Assembly: GCA_902771635.1 (NCBI GenBank)
Contig: CACXXW010000001.1
Location: 1-62,172 of the forward strand
Direction of reading: 5' to 3'
DNA: 62,172 nt
DNA from: an uncultured Bacteroidia bacterium
GTDB taxonomy: Bacteria; Bacteroidota; Bacteroidia; Bacteroidales; F082
Positions 24,596 through 33,476 of this stretch are shown piece after piece. The notes beneath the pieces were generated by a model. That model did no database searches. It had not been told where the DNA came from and worked only from the letters and a program-made list of their open reading frames with translations. Position numbers and translations under genes: made by a program. Every line of letters begins with the position of its first letter. The stretch's first letter is position 1.

Positions 24596-25941
24596 ATCTC
24601 ATACAAATTTTGTCTTTCCGTAAAACGTTGCATTATCTCGGCCATACAAATGCTCTCGCGTCGGCGAAGACGTGCCGTTGAGAAACGATGGCCAATAACA
24701 CAACGGATGAATTCCTGTATTTCATAGCGAAGTCCGTCACCATCCCACTGATAGAAAAACTTTTTATTCTCGTTCTGGTTTTCATAACGCAGCTCGAAAT
24801 AATCGGTCTTCCACCACGGTGCAGGGACGTAAGCATAGCCTTTCGTACCACTGATGACAAGGTTACCCTCCGTCTTCACACCCAGTCCCACTTGGAATGA
24901 GCATACCGCCGAGGGATAACGAACCAACCCTTTCGTGTACATGTCAACGCCACCTTTCATCCGGCTGAAAAGGATGAGGTCATCATAATGGACGCCCATC
25001 AGCTTGATAATAGGAAGCAACGGATAGCTTCCCAGTTCATACAATGAGCCGCCAGCCTGTTCAGGATTAAACTCACGGAGCGTCAAGTCATCATCCCAAA
25101 GTTTTGACAGCGAAGCATTTATATCAACAACCTGACCTATCACACCAGATTTGACCATCACCATTAGATGGTTAAAGGCTGGGCAATGGGCTGTTTTGTT
25201 AGCCTCCATCAATACCACGTTTCTGTTCTCGGCGAGCTCAAACAACTCTTTCGCACGCTCGCCACGTAGCACCATAGGAGTCTCGCACAGCACATGCTTT
25301 CCTGCTAGCAGGCTCTGCTTGATGTAATCATAGTGCGACAGATGAGGCGTTGCCACATACACGGCATCCACTTCCTTCAGTAAAGCGTCGAACGATAAAC
25401 AAGGTTTTATGTCCTTTTTTGTAACGACATAGTTCTTCAATGTATCTGCATCAGTATCAAAAGCCGCCACCACCTTGACGCCGCTCACAAAAGAAGACTC
25501 TGGGATGAACCTGCGGGCAACACGGCCGCAACCCACCACACCAAACTTCACCTCATCTTGAGTCTCTTCCCTGAGCATGGTGGATGAGATGCCTTCTGTC
25601 CTGGGCAAATAAACCACTTCACAATATTCCCTCAGATAGTCGAAAAGGCCTTCCCAATCGGAACCGATGGCGAAGATGTCCACATCGTATTTTTGGATGT
25701 CGTCGATTTTTTGGCCCACATAGTCCTCGATGATGACTTCATCGACAAAACCCGTCGACTTCACCGCCTCTACCCTTTCGAGCACATTGTTGCGCACATT
25801 CAGCTTGCCACGGTTCTTGTCAAAGCTGTCGCTCGTGACACCAACAATGAGATAATCACCCAACGCCTTGGCGCGCCTCAACAGATTGATATGACCTTGA
25901 TGCAATAAGTCAAACGTGCCATAGGTAATGACTTTTTTCAT
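24592..25941 (-). CDS. Fused cytidylyltransferase (TagD-like) and Gfo/Idh/MocA oxidoreductase-like protein
   Basis: A 449-residue two-domain protein. Residues 1-128 form a glycerol-3-phosphate cytidylyltransferase-type domain: TYGTFDLLHQGH with His14 and His17, and the closing RTEGISST motif. It should join CTP to a phosphorylated alcohol. Residues about 131-449 form a Gfo/Idh/MocA domain starting FGVVGCGRVARR (dinucleotide fold). The family's E-K-P triad reads E220-T221-P222, so the conserved lysine is replaced by threonine, which may abolish or change the redox activity. It is first in the four-gene operon, with a promoter at 25962-25969. The substrate is unknown; a sugar-derived alcohol is inferred. 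Confidence 0.9.
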   Translation of the reverse strand: MKKVITYGTFDLLHQGHINLLRRAKALGDYLIVGVTSDSFDKNRGKLNVRNNVLERVEAVKSTGFVDEVIIEDYVGQKIDDIQKYDVDIFAIGSDWEGLFDYLREYCEVVYLPRTEGISSTMLREETQDEVKFGVVGCGRVARRFIPESSFVSGVKVVAAFDTDADTLKNYVVTKKDIKPCLSFDALLKEVDAVYVATPHLSHYDYIKQSLLAGKHVLCETPMVLRGERAKELFELAENRNVVLMEANKTAHCPAFNHLMVMVKSGVIGQVVDINASLSKLWDDDLTLREFNPEQAGGSLYELGSYPLLPIIKLMGVHYDDLILFSRMKGGVDMYTKGLVRYPSAVCSFQVGLGVKTEGNLVISGTKGYAYVPAPWWKTDYFELRYENQNENKKFFYQWDGDGLRYEIQEFIRCVIGHRFSTARLRRRESICMAEIMQRFTERQNLYEI

Positions 25942-25961
25942 TTCCAGTAAATTTAGATTTG

Positions 25962-25969
25962 CAAAAATA
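25962..25969 (-). promoter_or_regulatory. Bacteroidota -7 box (TATTTTTG) for the CDP-alcohol operon
   Basis: An exact minus-strand match, 20 bases before the ATG at 25941. It separates this operon from the flippase gene upstream. Confidence 0.7.
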
Positions 25970-26036
25970 AGGAATTTTCAAGAAGGAGAGGTATAAAGAA
26001 AGAAAAACCGTTACTTTTTGCGCTAAAACCCAAAGC

Positions 26037-27566
26037 TCATCGCTTCAACTTCCCTGCTTCCAACCCCCTATCAATCAATCTATTGACAGAATCCGATATC
26101 TTCAACTTATAGACGGAATACAACCCTATTACCAAGAACACTATGGATTTCAGCAAAGAATCGATGACCAAACCAATCACTGGCTTGCTGAACAGTCCGA
26201 CAAACCATGGTGTCAGTGACTTCGACCACAACCAGTCAAGCCCAAACATAACGCCCACAACCAAAATAACCAACAGTTGCTTTGAGGACAAGGGCAAGGT
26301 GCCGATTTTCCAGCGAATCAGAGCCAAGAGAAGCGTATAGTGTACCATATAAGCCACCAAAGTTGCCATGGCTGCACCATTCACGCCCCAATCACCTACC
26401 CAACGCGCATTGAGCCACCAGGCCAAAACCGTCAGCAAGATGGTGAAAAACAGGAAGTAATAGTAGATTTTGGAATAGCTCAGCACCGTGGTTCCGACAT
26501 TTAAAGTCGAATTGATCAAACGGCTGAGGCTCAAGATGAGCACGGCCCATTTGCCTGCCGCGAACACTTCTCCGTTGGGCAGCAAGGCAAAAACCGTGTC
26601 GATATTGATCCAGATAAAGAAAAACACCAACGAGCCAACAAGGAACTGGTGCAGGGAAACGCTCTTGCAGATTCGGTCGGCCTCCTTCACGTTGCCATCG
26701 GCCATGGCCTGCGAAATCTGTGGCTTGCTGATGGTTCCCAAAGAGCGGTAAGGCATTTCTACCAACGAAGCGATATAGATGGCGATAGTCAAGATGCCAC
26801 CCACGGCAAGGCCTTGCTTGCCTGCCACAAAATAACGGTTGAGCAAGGGTGTAATGTTACCTGCCAAAGCTGAAGTAATGAGGAAGACCGTATAAATCAA
26901 GAAGTCGCGTTTCAGCTTGGGAGTAATATATTTTTTTTCGATGCGGAACGACACTCGATGCAAAGTCAGCAAATATACGATGTTAACTACTGTGGCTAAG
27001 CCATATGACACGCAAAACGCTATGACCATGCCCGTGAGGGAGAGCACATGGAAGCCATAAAGCAGGTAGATGACCAGCGTCATCACCCGCAACCCCACCT
27101 CGCGGATGAAACGGGGCACCACGATGCGCATCAACAGGTTGGAGTTGGTCTCGAACACCGAGATGTAGAGCATGAAGAAAGCCAGCGGAATTACATAATA
27201 GATGTAATCGATGAACAAGGCCGACTTCTCGGAGAAAAACGAAGCGATGGAACTTCGCAACGCAAAGAAGCAACCCAAGAAAATGGCAAAACCTATTAAG
27301 GGCACGATGAGCGTCCAGCCGAAGAAGCCGTGGTCGCGATTATCTTCATCCTTGAAATAGGGATAATAACGCATCGCTGAGGTGTTGGTACCCAACTGTG
27401 CCAAACCCGAAAACAGCAAGGCTGATTGAAGCAATACATCGACGAGACCGATTTCCTCCGTGGTCAGGTATTTGGTCTGCACGAAGAAAGTCGTGATGAT
27501 GCCCACTGCCACTCCAATATAGGTGGCAATGGTGCCCTTGATGCTCTGTCGTGCTACGATACCCAT
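26037..27566 (-). CDS. Polysaccharide flippase (Wzx/MATE-like)
   Basis: A 509-residue membrane protein with about 12-14 hydrophobic spans and short loops, which fits the MVF/oligosaccharide-flippase superfamily. The N-terminal QSIKGTIATYIGVAVGIITT and the mid-protein GKQGLAVGGILTIAIYIASL are typical of the PST branch. It should move a lipid-linked repeat unit across the inner membrane before polymerisation or ligation. It begins 9 bases after the BrkB-like gene stop and so is likely co-transcribed with it. It sits just upstream of the CDP-alcohol operon. Confidence 0.9.
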   Translation of the reverse strand: MGIVARQSIKGTIATYIGVAVGIITTFFVQTKYLTTEEIGLVDVLLQSALLFSGLAQLGTNTSAMRYYPYFKDEDNRDHGFFGWTLIVPLIGFAIFLGCFFALRSSIASFFSEKSALFIDYIYYVIPLAFFMLYISVFETNSNLLMRIVVPRFIREVGLRVMTLVIYLLYGFHVLSLTGMVIAFCVSYGLATVVNIVYLLTLHRVSFRIEKKYITPKLKRDFLIYTVFLITSALAGNITPLLNRYFVAGKQGLAVGGILTIAIYIASLVEMPYRSLGTISKPQISQAMADGNVKEADRICKSVSLHQFLVGSLVFFFIWINIDTVFALLPNGEVFAAGKWAVLILSLSRLINSTLNVGTTVLSYSKIYYYFLFFTILLTVLAWWLNARWVGDWGVNGAAMATLVAYMVHYTLLLALIRWKIGTLPLSSKQLLVILVVGVMFGLDWLWSKSLTPWFVGLFSKPVIGLVIDSLLKSIVFLVIGLYSVYKLKISDSVNRLIDRGLEAGKLKR

Positions 27567-27575
27567 AACAATGGA

Positions 27576-28901
27576 CTAATCTTGGTATACTGGCTCTTTG
27601 GCATCTTCATCCTCGTCGAAGCCTTTGTTGTATTGTTCATCGGAGTTCTTACGCTCCTGCTCGGCATAGTCCTGATAAGCCTTGATAATCAGCTCGTAGT
27701 CCTTTTTCTTCTCTTCCAAATCCCGGATGAGGGCTTGTTTTGCCTCGACCTCTTTTTTCAATTCCTCAATCCTGGTGTCACGATTCTGATTGGCAACTTG
27801 ATAGGCAACAATGTGTTTCCTCAAGTCCTCGATGACGATTTTCTTTCTGCGGGTGGTATCCTCAGCCAAGCTCAGTTTCATGGCCTCACGACGTATACCA
27901 GAGTTCAAGTCATCGCCTGCCAAAATCAATATGGCAACAACCCAAATCCAAAGCATCAGGATGATGAGTGTACCTATAGAACCATACAACACGTTGTAAC
28001 GTGAAAAATTGGAGATATAGGAGTTGAATCCCACTGTGCCAAGGATGAAAAGTGAAGTGGCAAGAATCGTTCCCGGGCTAAAAACGACAAACTCGCGATA
28101 TTTCTTGCCGTTTGCTCGCGGATGCTTGAGTTCTTTGCGATAATGCTCGTTAAACCTAACATTACCAAAATAATACAGCATGGAGATACCGATGCTCAAG
28201 GCAAAGATGCCGACCACCCATCGCAACACGACAAATAGGAAGAAGGTAAATGAGCCCCATTCTATGATATTGCTATCCACCAAATACTTGATCGCCGTGC
28301 CGCCCAACGAGATTAACAGTACCGAAATCACAATCAGTATGCCTATAATGACAAGCATAATGAGGGCAAAGACACGTTGGATGATCCACCCTTTAAAGCC
28401 CAATCCTTTGGAGGTGACATAGTCGGCATACACATTGCGGAAGCCATTGAAGAAAGCTACGACACCACCCGAACCGAAGACCAAGCACAAAACGATACTG
28501 ATGGAGAGCAAGCCATCGTGTGGTTGGTTCATAATGCCATCTATGGTCTCTTTCACGAAATCGAGCGTCCCCGAGGGGATGAAGAAATCGTTAAGGAGCA
28601 TCATCACTCGCTCATAAAGGTGGGGAATGGGAATATAGGGTATCAGCGTAAAGAAGAACAACACTAGCGGGAACAGCGCCACAAAGAAATTGAACGCCAC
28701 GCCAGCCGCTCGGTCGACCGTGCGGCCTTTTGTAAACGACTTGATAAAGTCTATCAATACGGTCAAAAGAGGGAGCTTGGTACCAGGAAAGCGAACTCTA
28801 CGCAAGTAATTGTCATCCTTGTTGTACCATTCCGTCACGGCCTTCACCTTAGCCTGAAACCATGTCTTCAGTTTACCGTCTTTCTTCTCTTTTTTGGGCA
28901 T
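27576..28901 (-). CDS. YihY/BrkB-family membrane protein with C-terminal coiled coil
   Basis: A 441-residue protein. The central about 300 residues are the YihY/BrkB (virulence factor BrkB) domain, with about six membrane spans and the conserved GVAFNFFVALFPLVLFFF, FGSGGVVAFFNGF and GTILATSLFILG phrases. It was once mislabelled ribonuclease BN. The C-terminal about 110 residues form a charged coiled coil (REAMKLSLAEDTTRRKKIV onward) ending in an acidic tail, in the cytoplasm. Function in bacteria is uncertain (transport or envelope). It heads the flippase operon and is divergent from the RseC-like gene. Confidence 0.9.
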   Translation of the reverse strand: MPKKEKKDGKLKTWFQAKVKAVTEWYNKDDNYLRRVRFPGTKLPLLTVLIDFIKSFTKGRTVDRAAGVAFNFFVALFPLVLFFFTLIPYIPIPHLYERVMMLLNDFFIPSGTLDFVKETIDGIMNQPHDGLLSISIVLCLVFGSGGVVAFFNGFRNVYADYVTSKGLGFKGWIIQRVFALIMLVIIGILIVISVLLISLGGTAIKYLVDSNIIEWGSFTFFLFVVLRWVVGIFALSIGISMLYYFGNVRFNEHYRKELKHPRANGKKYREFVVFSPGTILATSLFILGTVGFNSYISNFSRYNVLYGSIGTLIILMLWIWVVAILILAGDDLNSGIRREAMKLSLAEDTTRRKKIVIEDLRKHIVAYQVANQNRDTRIEELKKEVEAKQALIRDLEEKKKDYELIIKAYQDYAEQERKNSDEQYNKGFDEDEDAKEPVYQD

Positions 28902-28921
28902 AATTCCAATGAATTAATTTG

Positions 28922-28929
28922 CAAAAATA
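28922..28929 (-). promoter_or_regulatory. Bacteroidota -7 box (TATTTTTG) for the BrkB-flippase operon
   Basis: An exact minus-strand match, 20 bases before the ATG at 28901. Confidence 0.65.
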
Positions 28930-28959
28930 GTGGTTTTTGGTTGAATGGTGAAAAAAAAG

Positions 28960-28967
28960 TATTTTTG
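28960..28967 (+). promoter_or_regulatory. Bacteroidota -7 box (TATTTTTG) for the RseC-like gene
   Basis: An exact match that ends only 4 bases before the ATG at 28972. The start of transcription should fall on or next to the start codon, so a leaderless transcript is implied. Confidence 0.6.
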
Positions 28968-28971
28968 CAGC

Positions 28972-29388
28972 ATGAAAAACGCAGAAACCATCTCTCACGA
29001 AGGCATCGTCACCAAGATTACTGACGACGAACTGGAAATCAAGATACTGGCGCAGAGTGCATGCGCAGCCTGTCATGCCAAAAGCGCATGCGGCATGGGC
29101 GAACAAGCCGAGAAGATCCTCACCGTGCCACGTCCTAAAGATAGGAACTTTGAAATCAACCAAAAGGTTAACGTCAGGATGGCCATCGGGCAAGGCAACA
29201 AAGCAGCTATCTTGGCTTATCTGATCCCTATCGTTTTGCTTTTGGCCGTGCTTTTCGCCTGCTTAGGGTTAGGCATGAATGAAGGTCTCGCCGCACTCAT
29301 CAGCATCATCGCGCTCGTACCTTATTATATTGTGCTTTACCTGAAGCGCGACCAACTCAAGAAACGGTTTGAATATACCATCGAATAA
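28972..29388 (+). CDS. RseC/SoxR-reducing-system-like membrane protein
   Basis: A 138-residue RseC-family protein. The N-terminal domain has the cysteine cluster (AQSACAACHAKSACGMGEQ) typical of the family and proposed to hold an iron-sulfur cluster or redox centre. Two membrane spans follow at about 78-98 and 103-123, then a basic tail. In Bacteroidota this gene commonly precedes the rnf operon and probably interacts with Rnf. An in-frame ATG at 28945 exists, but it lies upstream of the promoter box, so the ATG at 28972 is chosen. The downstream rnfB gene has its own promoter. Confidence 0.88.
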   Translation: MKNAETISHEGIVTKITDDELEIKILAQSACAACHAKSACGMGEQAEKILTVPRPKDRNFEINQKVNVRMAIGQGNKAAILAYLIPIVLLLAVLFACLGLGMNEGLAALISIIALVPYYIVLYLKRDQLKKRFEYTIE

Positions 29389-29428
29389 AAAACCGAAAAT
29401 TTTCCTTTGCTGAAAAAAGGAGTTTCCG

Positions 29429-29436
29429 TATTTTTG
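29429..29436 (+). promoter_or_regulatory. Bacteroidota -7 box (TATTTTTG) for the rnf operon
   Basis: An exact match in the 87-bp gap before rnfB, with a leader of about 34 nt. Confidence 0.65.
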
Positions 29437-29475
29437 CAGGTTTAAAATCGAAAACAAACTCAAAATTCTATACAG

Positions 29476-30420
29476 ATGAGTAATACTTTACTAATTTCCC
29501 TTGCGGTTCTCGGAATCCTGGGCGGCATCTTAGCCGTGGTTCTGTACATCGTGGCACAGAAGTTCAAGGTGGAAGAGAACCCATTGATTGATGAGGCGGA
29601 GGCCTGTCTGCCCGGCGCCAACTGCGGTGGCTGCGGCTTTGCAGGCTGCCGTGCTTTGGCCGAGGCTTGTGTGAAACAAGCCGCCGAGAAAGGCAACATC
29701 GACGGATTGGCCTGTCCTGGCACCGACATGGGCAAGGTGGCCGCTGTCCTTGGGTTGACCGCTGGCACCTTCGAGCCTAAGATCGCCGTGGTACGCTGCA
29801 ACGGTAGCTGCCAGAACTCACCCGCCAAGGTGCATTATGAAGGCGCCGACATTTGCGCTTTCGCCAACACCCTTTATGCTGGCGAAGGCGGCTGTTCGAA
29901 AGGCTGTCTCGGCCTCGGCGACTGCGTGAAGAAATGTAACTTCGATGCGCTGCACATCGACAAGGAGACGGGACTGCCCGTCGTCGACCCCGACAAATGC
30001 GTGGGTTGCGGTGTTTGCGCCAAGACCTGCCCGCGCGGCATCATCGAAGTGCGTCCGCGTGGCAAGAAAGACCGTCGCGTCTATGTATGCTGCTCCAACA
30101 CCGACAAGGGTGCTTTGGTCATCAAGAACTGCTCGGTGGGTTGCATCGGTTGCCAAAAGTGCTTGAAAGAATGTCCCTTCGAGGCTATCGAGATGCGCGG
30201 TAACCTGGCCTACATCGACCCAGCTAAGTGCAAGGCCTGTGGAAAGTGCGCCAAAGTCTGCCCGCGTGGCACCATTCACGCCATCAACTTCCCCGCTCCC
30301 AAGCCGGAGGCTCCAGCCCTTCAAGGTGCTGAACCTGCTGTGAAGCCCCAAGCAAAACCCGAGGCACAGCCTGTAGAAGTGAAAACTGAAGTCAAACCCG
30401 AAAACACCGTCACAGCATGA
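29476..30420 (+). CDS. rnfB: Rnf complex ferredoxin-like subunit B
   Basis: A 314-residue iron-sulfur protein that carries electrons from reduced ferredoxin into the ion-pumping Rnf complex. One N-terminal membrane span (about 4-27) is followed by the characteristic LPGANCGGCGFAGC cluster site (Cys50, Cys53, Cys58) and several ferredoxin-type quartets: Cys140/144/150/154, Cys175/178/181/185, Cys223/226/229/233 and Cys252/255/258/262. The Pro/Glu/Lys-rich tail from about residue 274 (PAPKPEAPA...) is low complexity and variable in the family. It overlaps rnfC by 4 bases. Confidence 0.96.
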   Translation: MSNTLLISLAVLGILGGILAVVLYIVAQKFKVEENPLIDEAEACLPGANCGGCGFAGCRALAEACVKQAAEKGNIDGLACPGTDMGKVAAVLGLTAGTFEPKIAVVRCNGSCQNSPAKVHYEGADICAFANTLYAGEGGCSKGCLGLGDCVKKCNFDALHIDKETGLPVVDPDKCVGCGVCAKTCPRGIIEVRPRGKKDRRVYVCCSNTDKGALVIKNCSVGCIGCQKCLKECPFEAIEMRGNLAYIDPAKCKACGKCAKVCPRGTIHAINFPAPKPEAPALQGAEPAVKPQAKPEAQPVEVKTEVKPENTVTA

Positions 30421-31769
30421 ACCCGATAAAGACTTTCAAAAAGGGTGGCGTTCATCCGGAAGAGAACAAACTCTCGGCCGAGCTGCCCATACAAGACTTT
30501 CCGATGCCCAAACAGATCATCGTCCCGCTGGGACAATGTCTTGGCGCACCGGCTGACTGCATCGTCAACAAAGGCGACCATGTGCTGACGGGTCAACTCA
30601 TCGGCACAGCCAAAGGCTTTATCTCAGCCAACGTCCACTCCCCTGCCACCGGCACCGTAGCCAAAATCGATGTGGTGATGGATCATACGGGCTACTACAA
30701 GCCCGCTGTATTCATCGATGTGGAACCCGACCAATGGGCTGAAGGTATCATCGAAACCGATAAACTTCTCACTGACATCAAGTTGGACTCCAAACAAATC
30801 ATCGACAAAGTGAAGGAATGCGGCATTGTCGGCATGGGCGGCGCCACCTTCCCCACTCATGTCAAGCTGATGGTTCCCGAAGGCAAGAAAGCCGAATATG
30901 TCATCATCAACGCTGCCGAATGCGAGCCTTACTTGACCTGCGACTATCGCCTACTTCTGGAGAAGACCCAAGAGTTCCTCATGGGTGTCAAGATTCTGAT
31001 GAAGGCCGTCAATACTAACAAAGGCATCATCGGCATCGAGCAAAACAAGATGAAAGCCATCGAATTGCTCGACAAGACCATCAACGAGCATAAAGACTTG
31101 TACGCTGGCATCGAAGTGCAGCCTTTAAAGACCAAATACCCACAAGGCGGTGAAAAGCAAATCATCAAGGCTATCACAGGCCGCGAGGTGCCTTCGGGCA
31201 AACTGCCCATTGAGACGGGTTGCGTCGTGGTCAATGTGGCTTCGACCTACGCCGTCTACGAAGCCGTGCAGAAGAACAAGCCTTTGATTGAGCGTATCGT
31301 TACCGTCACGGGCAAATCGGTCAAGAAGCCAGGCAACTTCCGCGTGCGTTTTGGCACCCCTGCCGACCTCCTCATCGAGGCCGCTGGCGGTCTGCCCGAG
31401 GACATCACCGATGTCATCAACGGTGGTCCTATGATGGGTAAATCTGTCTCCGTCACTAACTTCCCGTGCATCAAAGGCACATCAGGAATTCTGCTGATGA
31501 CCCTCAAGGAAGCCCAAGACCGCCGACAGACCAACTGCATCCGTTGCGGTCGTTGCGCAGGTGCTTGCCCGATGGGATTGCAGCCCTTCCTGCTCCACAA
31601 GGTGGCCAAGCAGAACAATTTCGACGAGACCGAGAAGAACCACATCATGGACTGCATCGAATGCGGTTCCTGCGAATTCACCTGTCCCGCCAACATCCCG
31701 CTGCTCGACTACATCCGTTACGGCAAGGCCAAGACCGGCGCGATAATTCGTGCAAGAAACCAGAAATGA
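30417..31769 (+). CDS. rnfC: Rnf complex NADH-binding subunit C
   Basis: A 450-residue peripheral subunit that binds NADH/FMN. Visible are the glycine-rich GIVGMGGATFPTHVKL and INAAECEPYLTCDYRL motifs of the Complex I 51-kDa-like domain, plus two ferredoxin clusters near the C-terminus (CIRCGRCAGACP and CIECGSCEFTCP). Length is close to short RnfC forms, and there is no long repetitive tail. The start overlaps rnfB by 4 bases. A 31-bp A+T-rich repeat-like gap separates it from rnfD. Confidence 0.96.
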   Translation: MNPIKTFKKGGVHPEENKLSAELPIQDFPMPKQIIVPLGQCLGAPADCIVNKGDHVLTGQLIGTAKGFISANVHSPATGTVAKIDVVMDHTGYYKPAVFIDVEPDQWAEGIIETDKLLTDIKLDSKQIIDKVKECGIVGMGGATFPTHVKLMVPEGKKAEYVIINAAECEPYLTCDYRLLLEKTQEFLMGVKILMKAVNTNKGIIGIEQNKMKAIELLDKTINEHKDLYAGIEVQPLKTKYPQGGEKQIIKAITGREVPSGKLPIETGCVVVNVASTYAVYEAVQKNKPLIERIVTVTGKSVKKPGNFRVRFGTPADLLIEAAGGLPEDITDVINGGPMMGKSVSVTNFPCIKGTSGILLMTLKEAQDRRQTNCIRCGRCAGACPMGLQPFLLHKVAKQNNFDETEKNHIMDCIECGSCEFTCPANIPLLDYIRYGKAKTGAIIRARNQK

Positions 31770-31800
31770 ATTTTAAATTTTAAATCTTAAATTTGAAATT

Positions 31801-32796
31801 ATGAATAAATACACAATATCCGGTTCGCCGCATGTGCATTCAACGGAAAACACGAGGAAAATCATGTATCGTGTGCTCCTCGCCTTGCTTCCCGCCTTGC
31901 TTGTGGCCATTTACTATTTCGGCTGGTATGCCCTTCGCCTGACCCTCATCACGATGGCCACCTGCATGCTAACCGAATGGCTCATTCAGAAATTCCTTAT
32001 CAAATGTCCCTTGACCATCAACGACGGTTCGGCCGCACTGACGGGTCTCTTGTTGGCCTTCAACGTGCCTGCCAACCTTCCCATCTGGATGGCCATCGTG
32101 GGTAGTGTTGTCGCCATCGGCATCGGCAAGATGGCTTTTGGCGGCTTGGGCAAGAACCCCTTCAACCCCGCCTTGGTAGGCCGTGTGTTCATGCTTGTGT
32201 CATTCCCGACCGCCATGACCACCTGGCCGCAGGCCGCACCTATCTTTGACAAAGGCTTCTTCGCTGACGCAGTCACGGGTCCCACCCCGCTCGGCATCCT
32301 GAAAGAAGCTGGTGTCGGCTCATTGGCCGAAACTGGCAACCTGCAGTTCCTCGACATGGTTTTAGGTAACCGTGGCGGTGCCTTCGGCGAGGTCTGTGCC
32401 ATCGCCTTGTTGCTTGGTGCCATCTACCTCATCTGCCGTAAAGTCATCGACATATGGACACCGTTGAGCATCCTGCTCACCGTGTTCATCTTCACGGGTA
32501 TCTGCTACCTCATCAACCCAGCCCAATACATTGCTCCTTGGTATCATCTGGTGTATGGCGGTCTCATCCTCGGTGCTTTCTTCATGGCTACCGACATGGT
32601 GACCTCCCCGATGACAGTCCGAGGCAAGCTACTGTTCGGCTTTGGCATCGGTGCCATCACGGTCATCATCCGTCTGTGGGGCGCCTATCCTGAGGGTGTG
32701 TCGTTCGCCATCTTAATTATGAACGCTTTCACGCCGCTCATCAACAAGGCCTTCAAGCCCAAAGTTTTCGGTGTTGTCAAACCCTCTAAAAACTAA
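31801..32796 (+). CDS. rnfD: Rnf complex membrane subunit D
   Basis: A 331-residue NqrB/RnfD-family membrane protein with about eight to ten spans. The covalent-flavin motif is visible as TGPTPLG (Thr162), followed by the GGAFGEVCAIALLLGAIYL segment. The conserved GLGKNPFNPALVGRVF loop of the Na+-translocating NADH:quinone reductase family is present. It should form part of the ion channel. It is 4 bases upstream of rnfG. Confidence 0.95.
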   Translation: MNKYTISGSPHVHSTENTRKIMYRVLLALLPALLVAIYYFGWYALRLTLITMATCMLTEWLIQKFLIKCPLTINDGSAALTGLLLAFNVPANLPIWMAIVGSVVAIGIGKMAFGGLGKNPFNPALVGRVFMLVSFPTAMTTWPQAAPIFDKGFFADAVTGPTPLGILKEAGVGSLAETGNLQFLDMVLGNRGGAFGEVCAIALLLGAIYLICRKVIDIWTPLSILLTVFIFTGICYLINPAQYIAPWYHLVYGGLILGAFFMATDMVTSPMTVRGKLLFGFGIGAITVIIRLWGAYPEGVSFAILIMNAFTPLINKAFKPKVFGVVKPSKN

Positions 32797-32801
32797 TCGC
32801 C

Positions 32802-33476
32802 ATGGCAAAGAAACCATCCACTTTAATTAATATGCTCGTTGCCCTGCTTGTCATCGCAGCGGTGTCGGGCGGTGTACTCGGCTTGGTTTATGGCGTGACC
32901 AAAGACACCATCGCCCAAGTCGACCAGAAGAAGAACGAAGCAGCCATCCAGGCCGTGTTGCCGCTTGATGGAGAAATCACTTATAAAGCTGACACGATTC
33001 AATACACCTATGAAGGTGTCGACATGACCTTTCCCTGCAACCTCGCTTTTGACGCCAATGGCAACTTTAAAGGTGCTGCCGTCAAGACCAGCGAAGGCGG
33101 CTTCGGTGGCAAGATCGACATGATGGTCGGCTTCCTCGCCGATGGCACCATCAAAGGTACCTCGGTGCTGTCGCACGCTGAGACCCCTGGCCTCGGCGCC
33201 AACATGACCGGCAAGTTCAAGGACCAGTTTGTCGACAAGAACCCCAACGGCTTCAAGCTGATCGTCAAGAAAGACGGCGGCGACGTCGACGCCATCACTG
33301 CGGCCACCATCACCTCGAGAGCCTTCTCGAAGGCGGTGGACAAGGCTTACCAAGCCTTTATGGCCAACAAGGCACAATTCATGAACAACGCTCCCGTCGA
33401 AGAACCAGCTCCCGTTATGGAAGCGGCTCCCGCCGAGGAGAACAATGAAACGGAAGGAGGACAAAGCAATGAGTAA
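32802..33476 (+). CDS. rnfG: Rnf complex FMN-binding subunit G
   Basis: A 224-residue periplasmic-facing subunit with an N-terminal membrane anchor (about 9-31) and an FMN-binding domain. The flavinylation motif reads DAITAATITS, with Thr169 the predicted covalent FMN residue. LGANMTGKFKDQF and GVDMTFPCNL fit the family fold. The Glu/Pro-rich tail after residue 195 is variable. Its stop overlaps the rnfE start (ATGAGTAA), so translation is coupled. Confidence 0.95.
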   Translation: MAKKPSTLINMLVALLVIAAVSGGVLGLVYGVTKDTIAQVDQKKNEAAIQAVLPLDGEITYKADTIQYTYEGVDMTFPCNLAFDANGNFKGAAVKTSEGGFGGKIDMMVGFLADGTIKGTSVLSHAETPGLGANMTGKFKDQFVDKNPNGFKLIVKKDGGDVDAITAATITSRAFSKAVDKAYQAFMANKAQFMNNAPVEEPAPVMEAAPAEENNETEGGQSNE

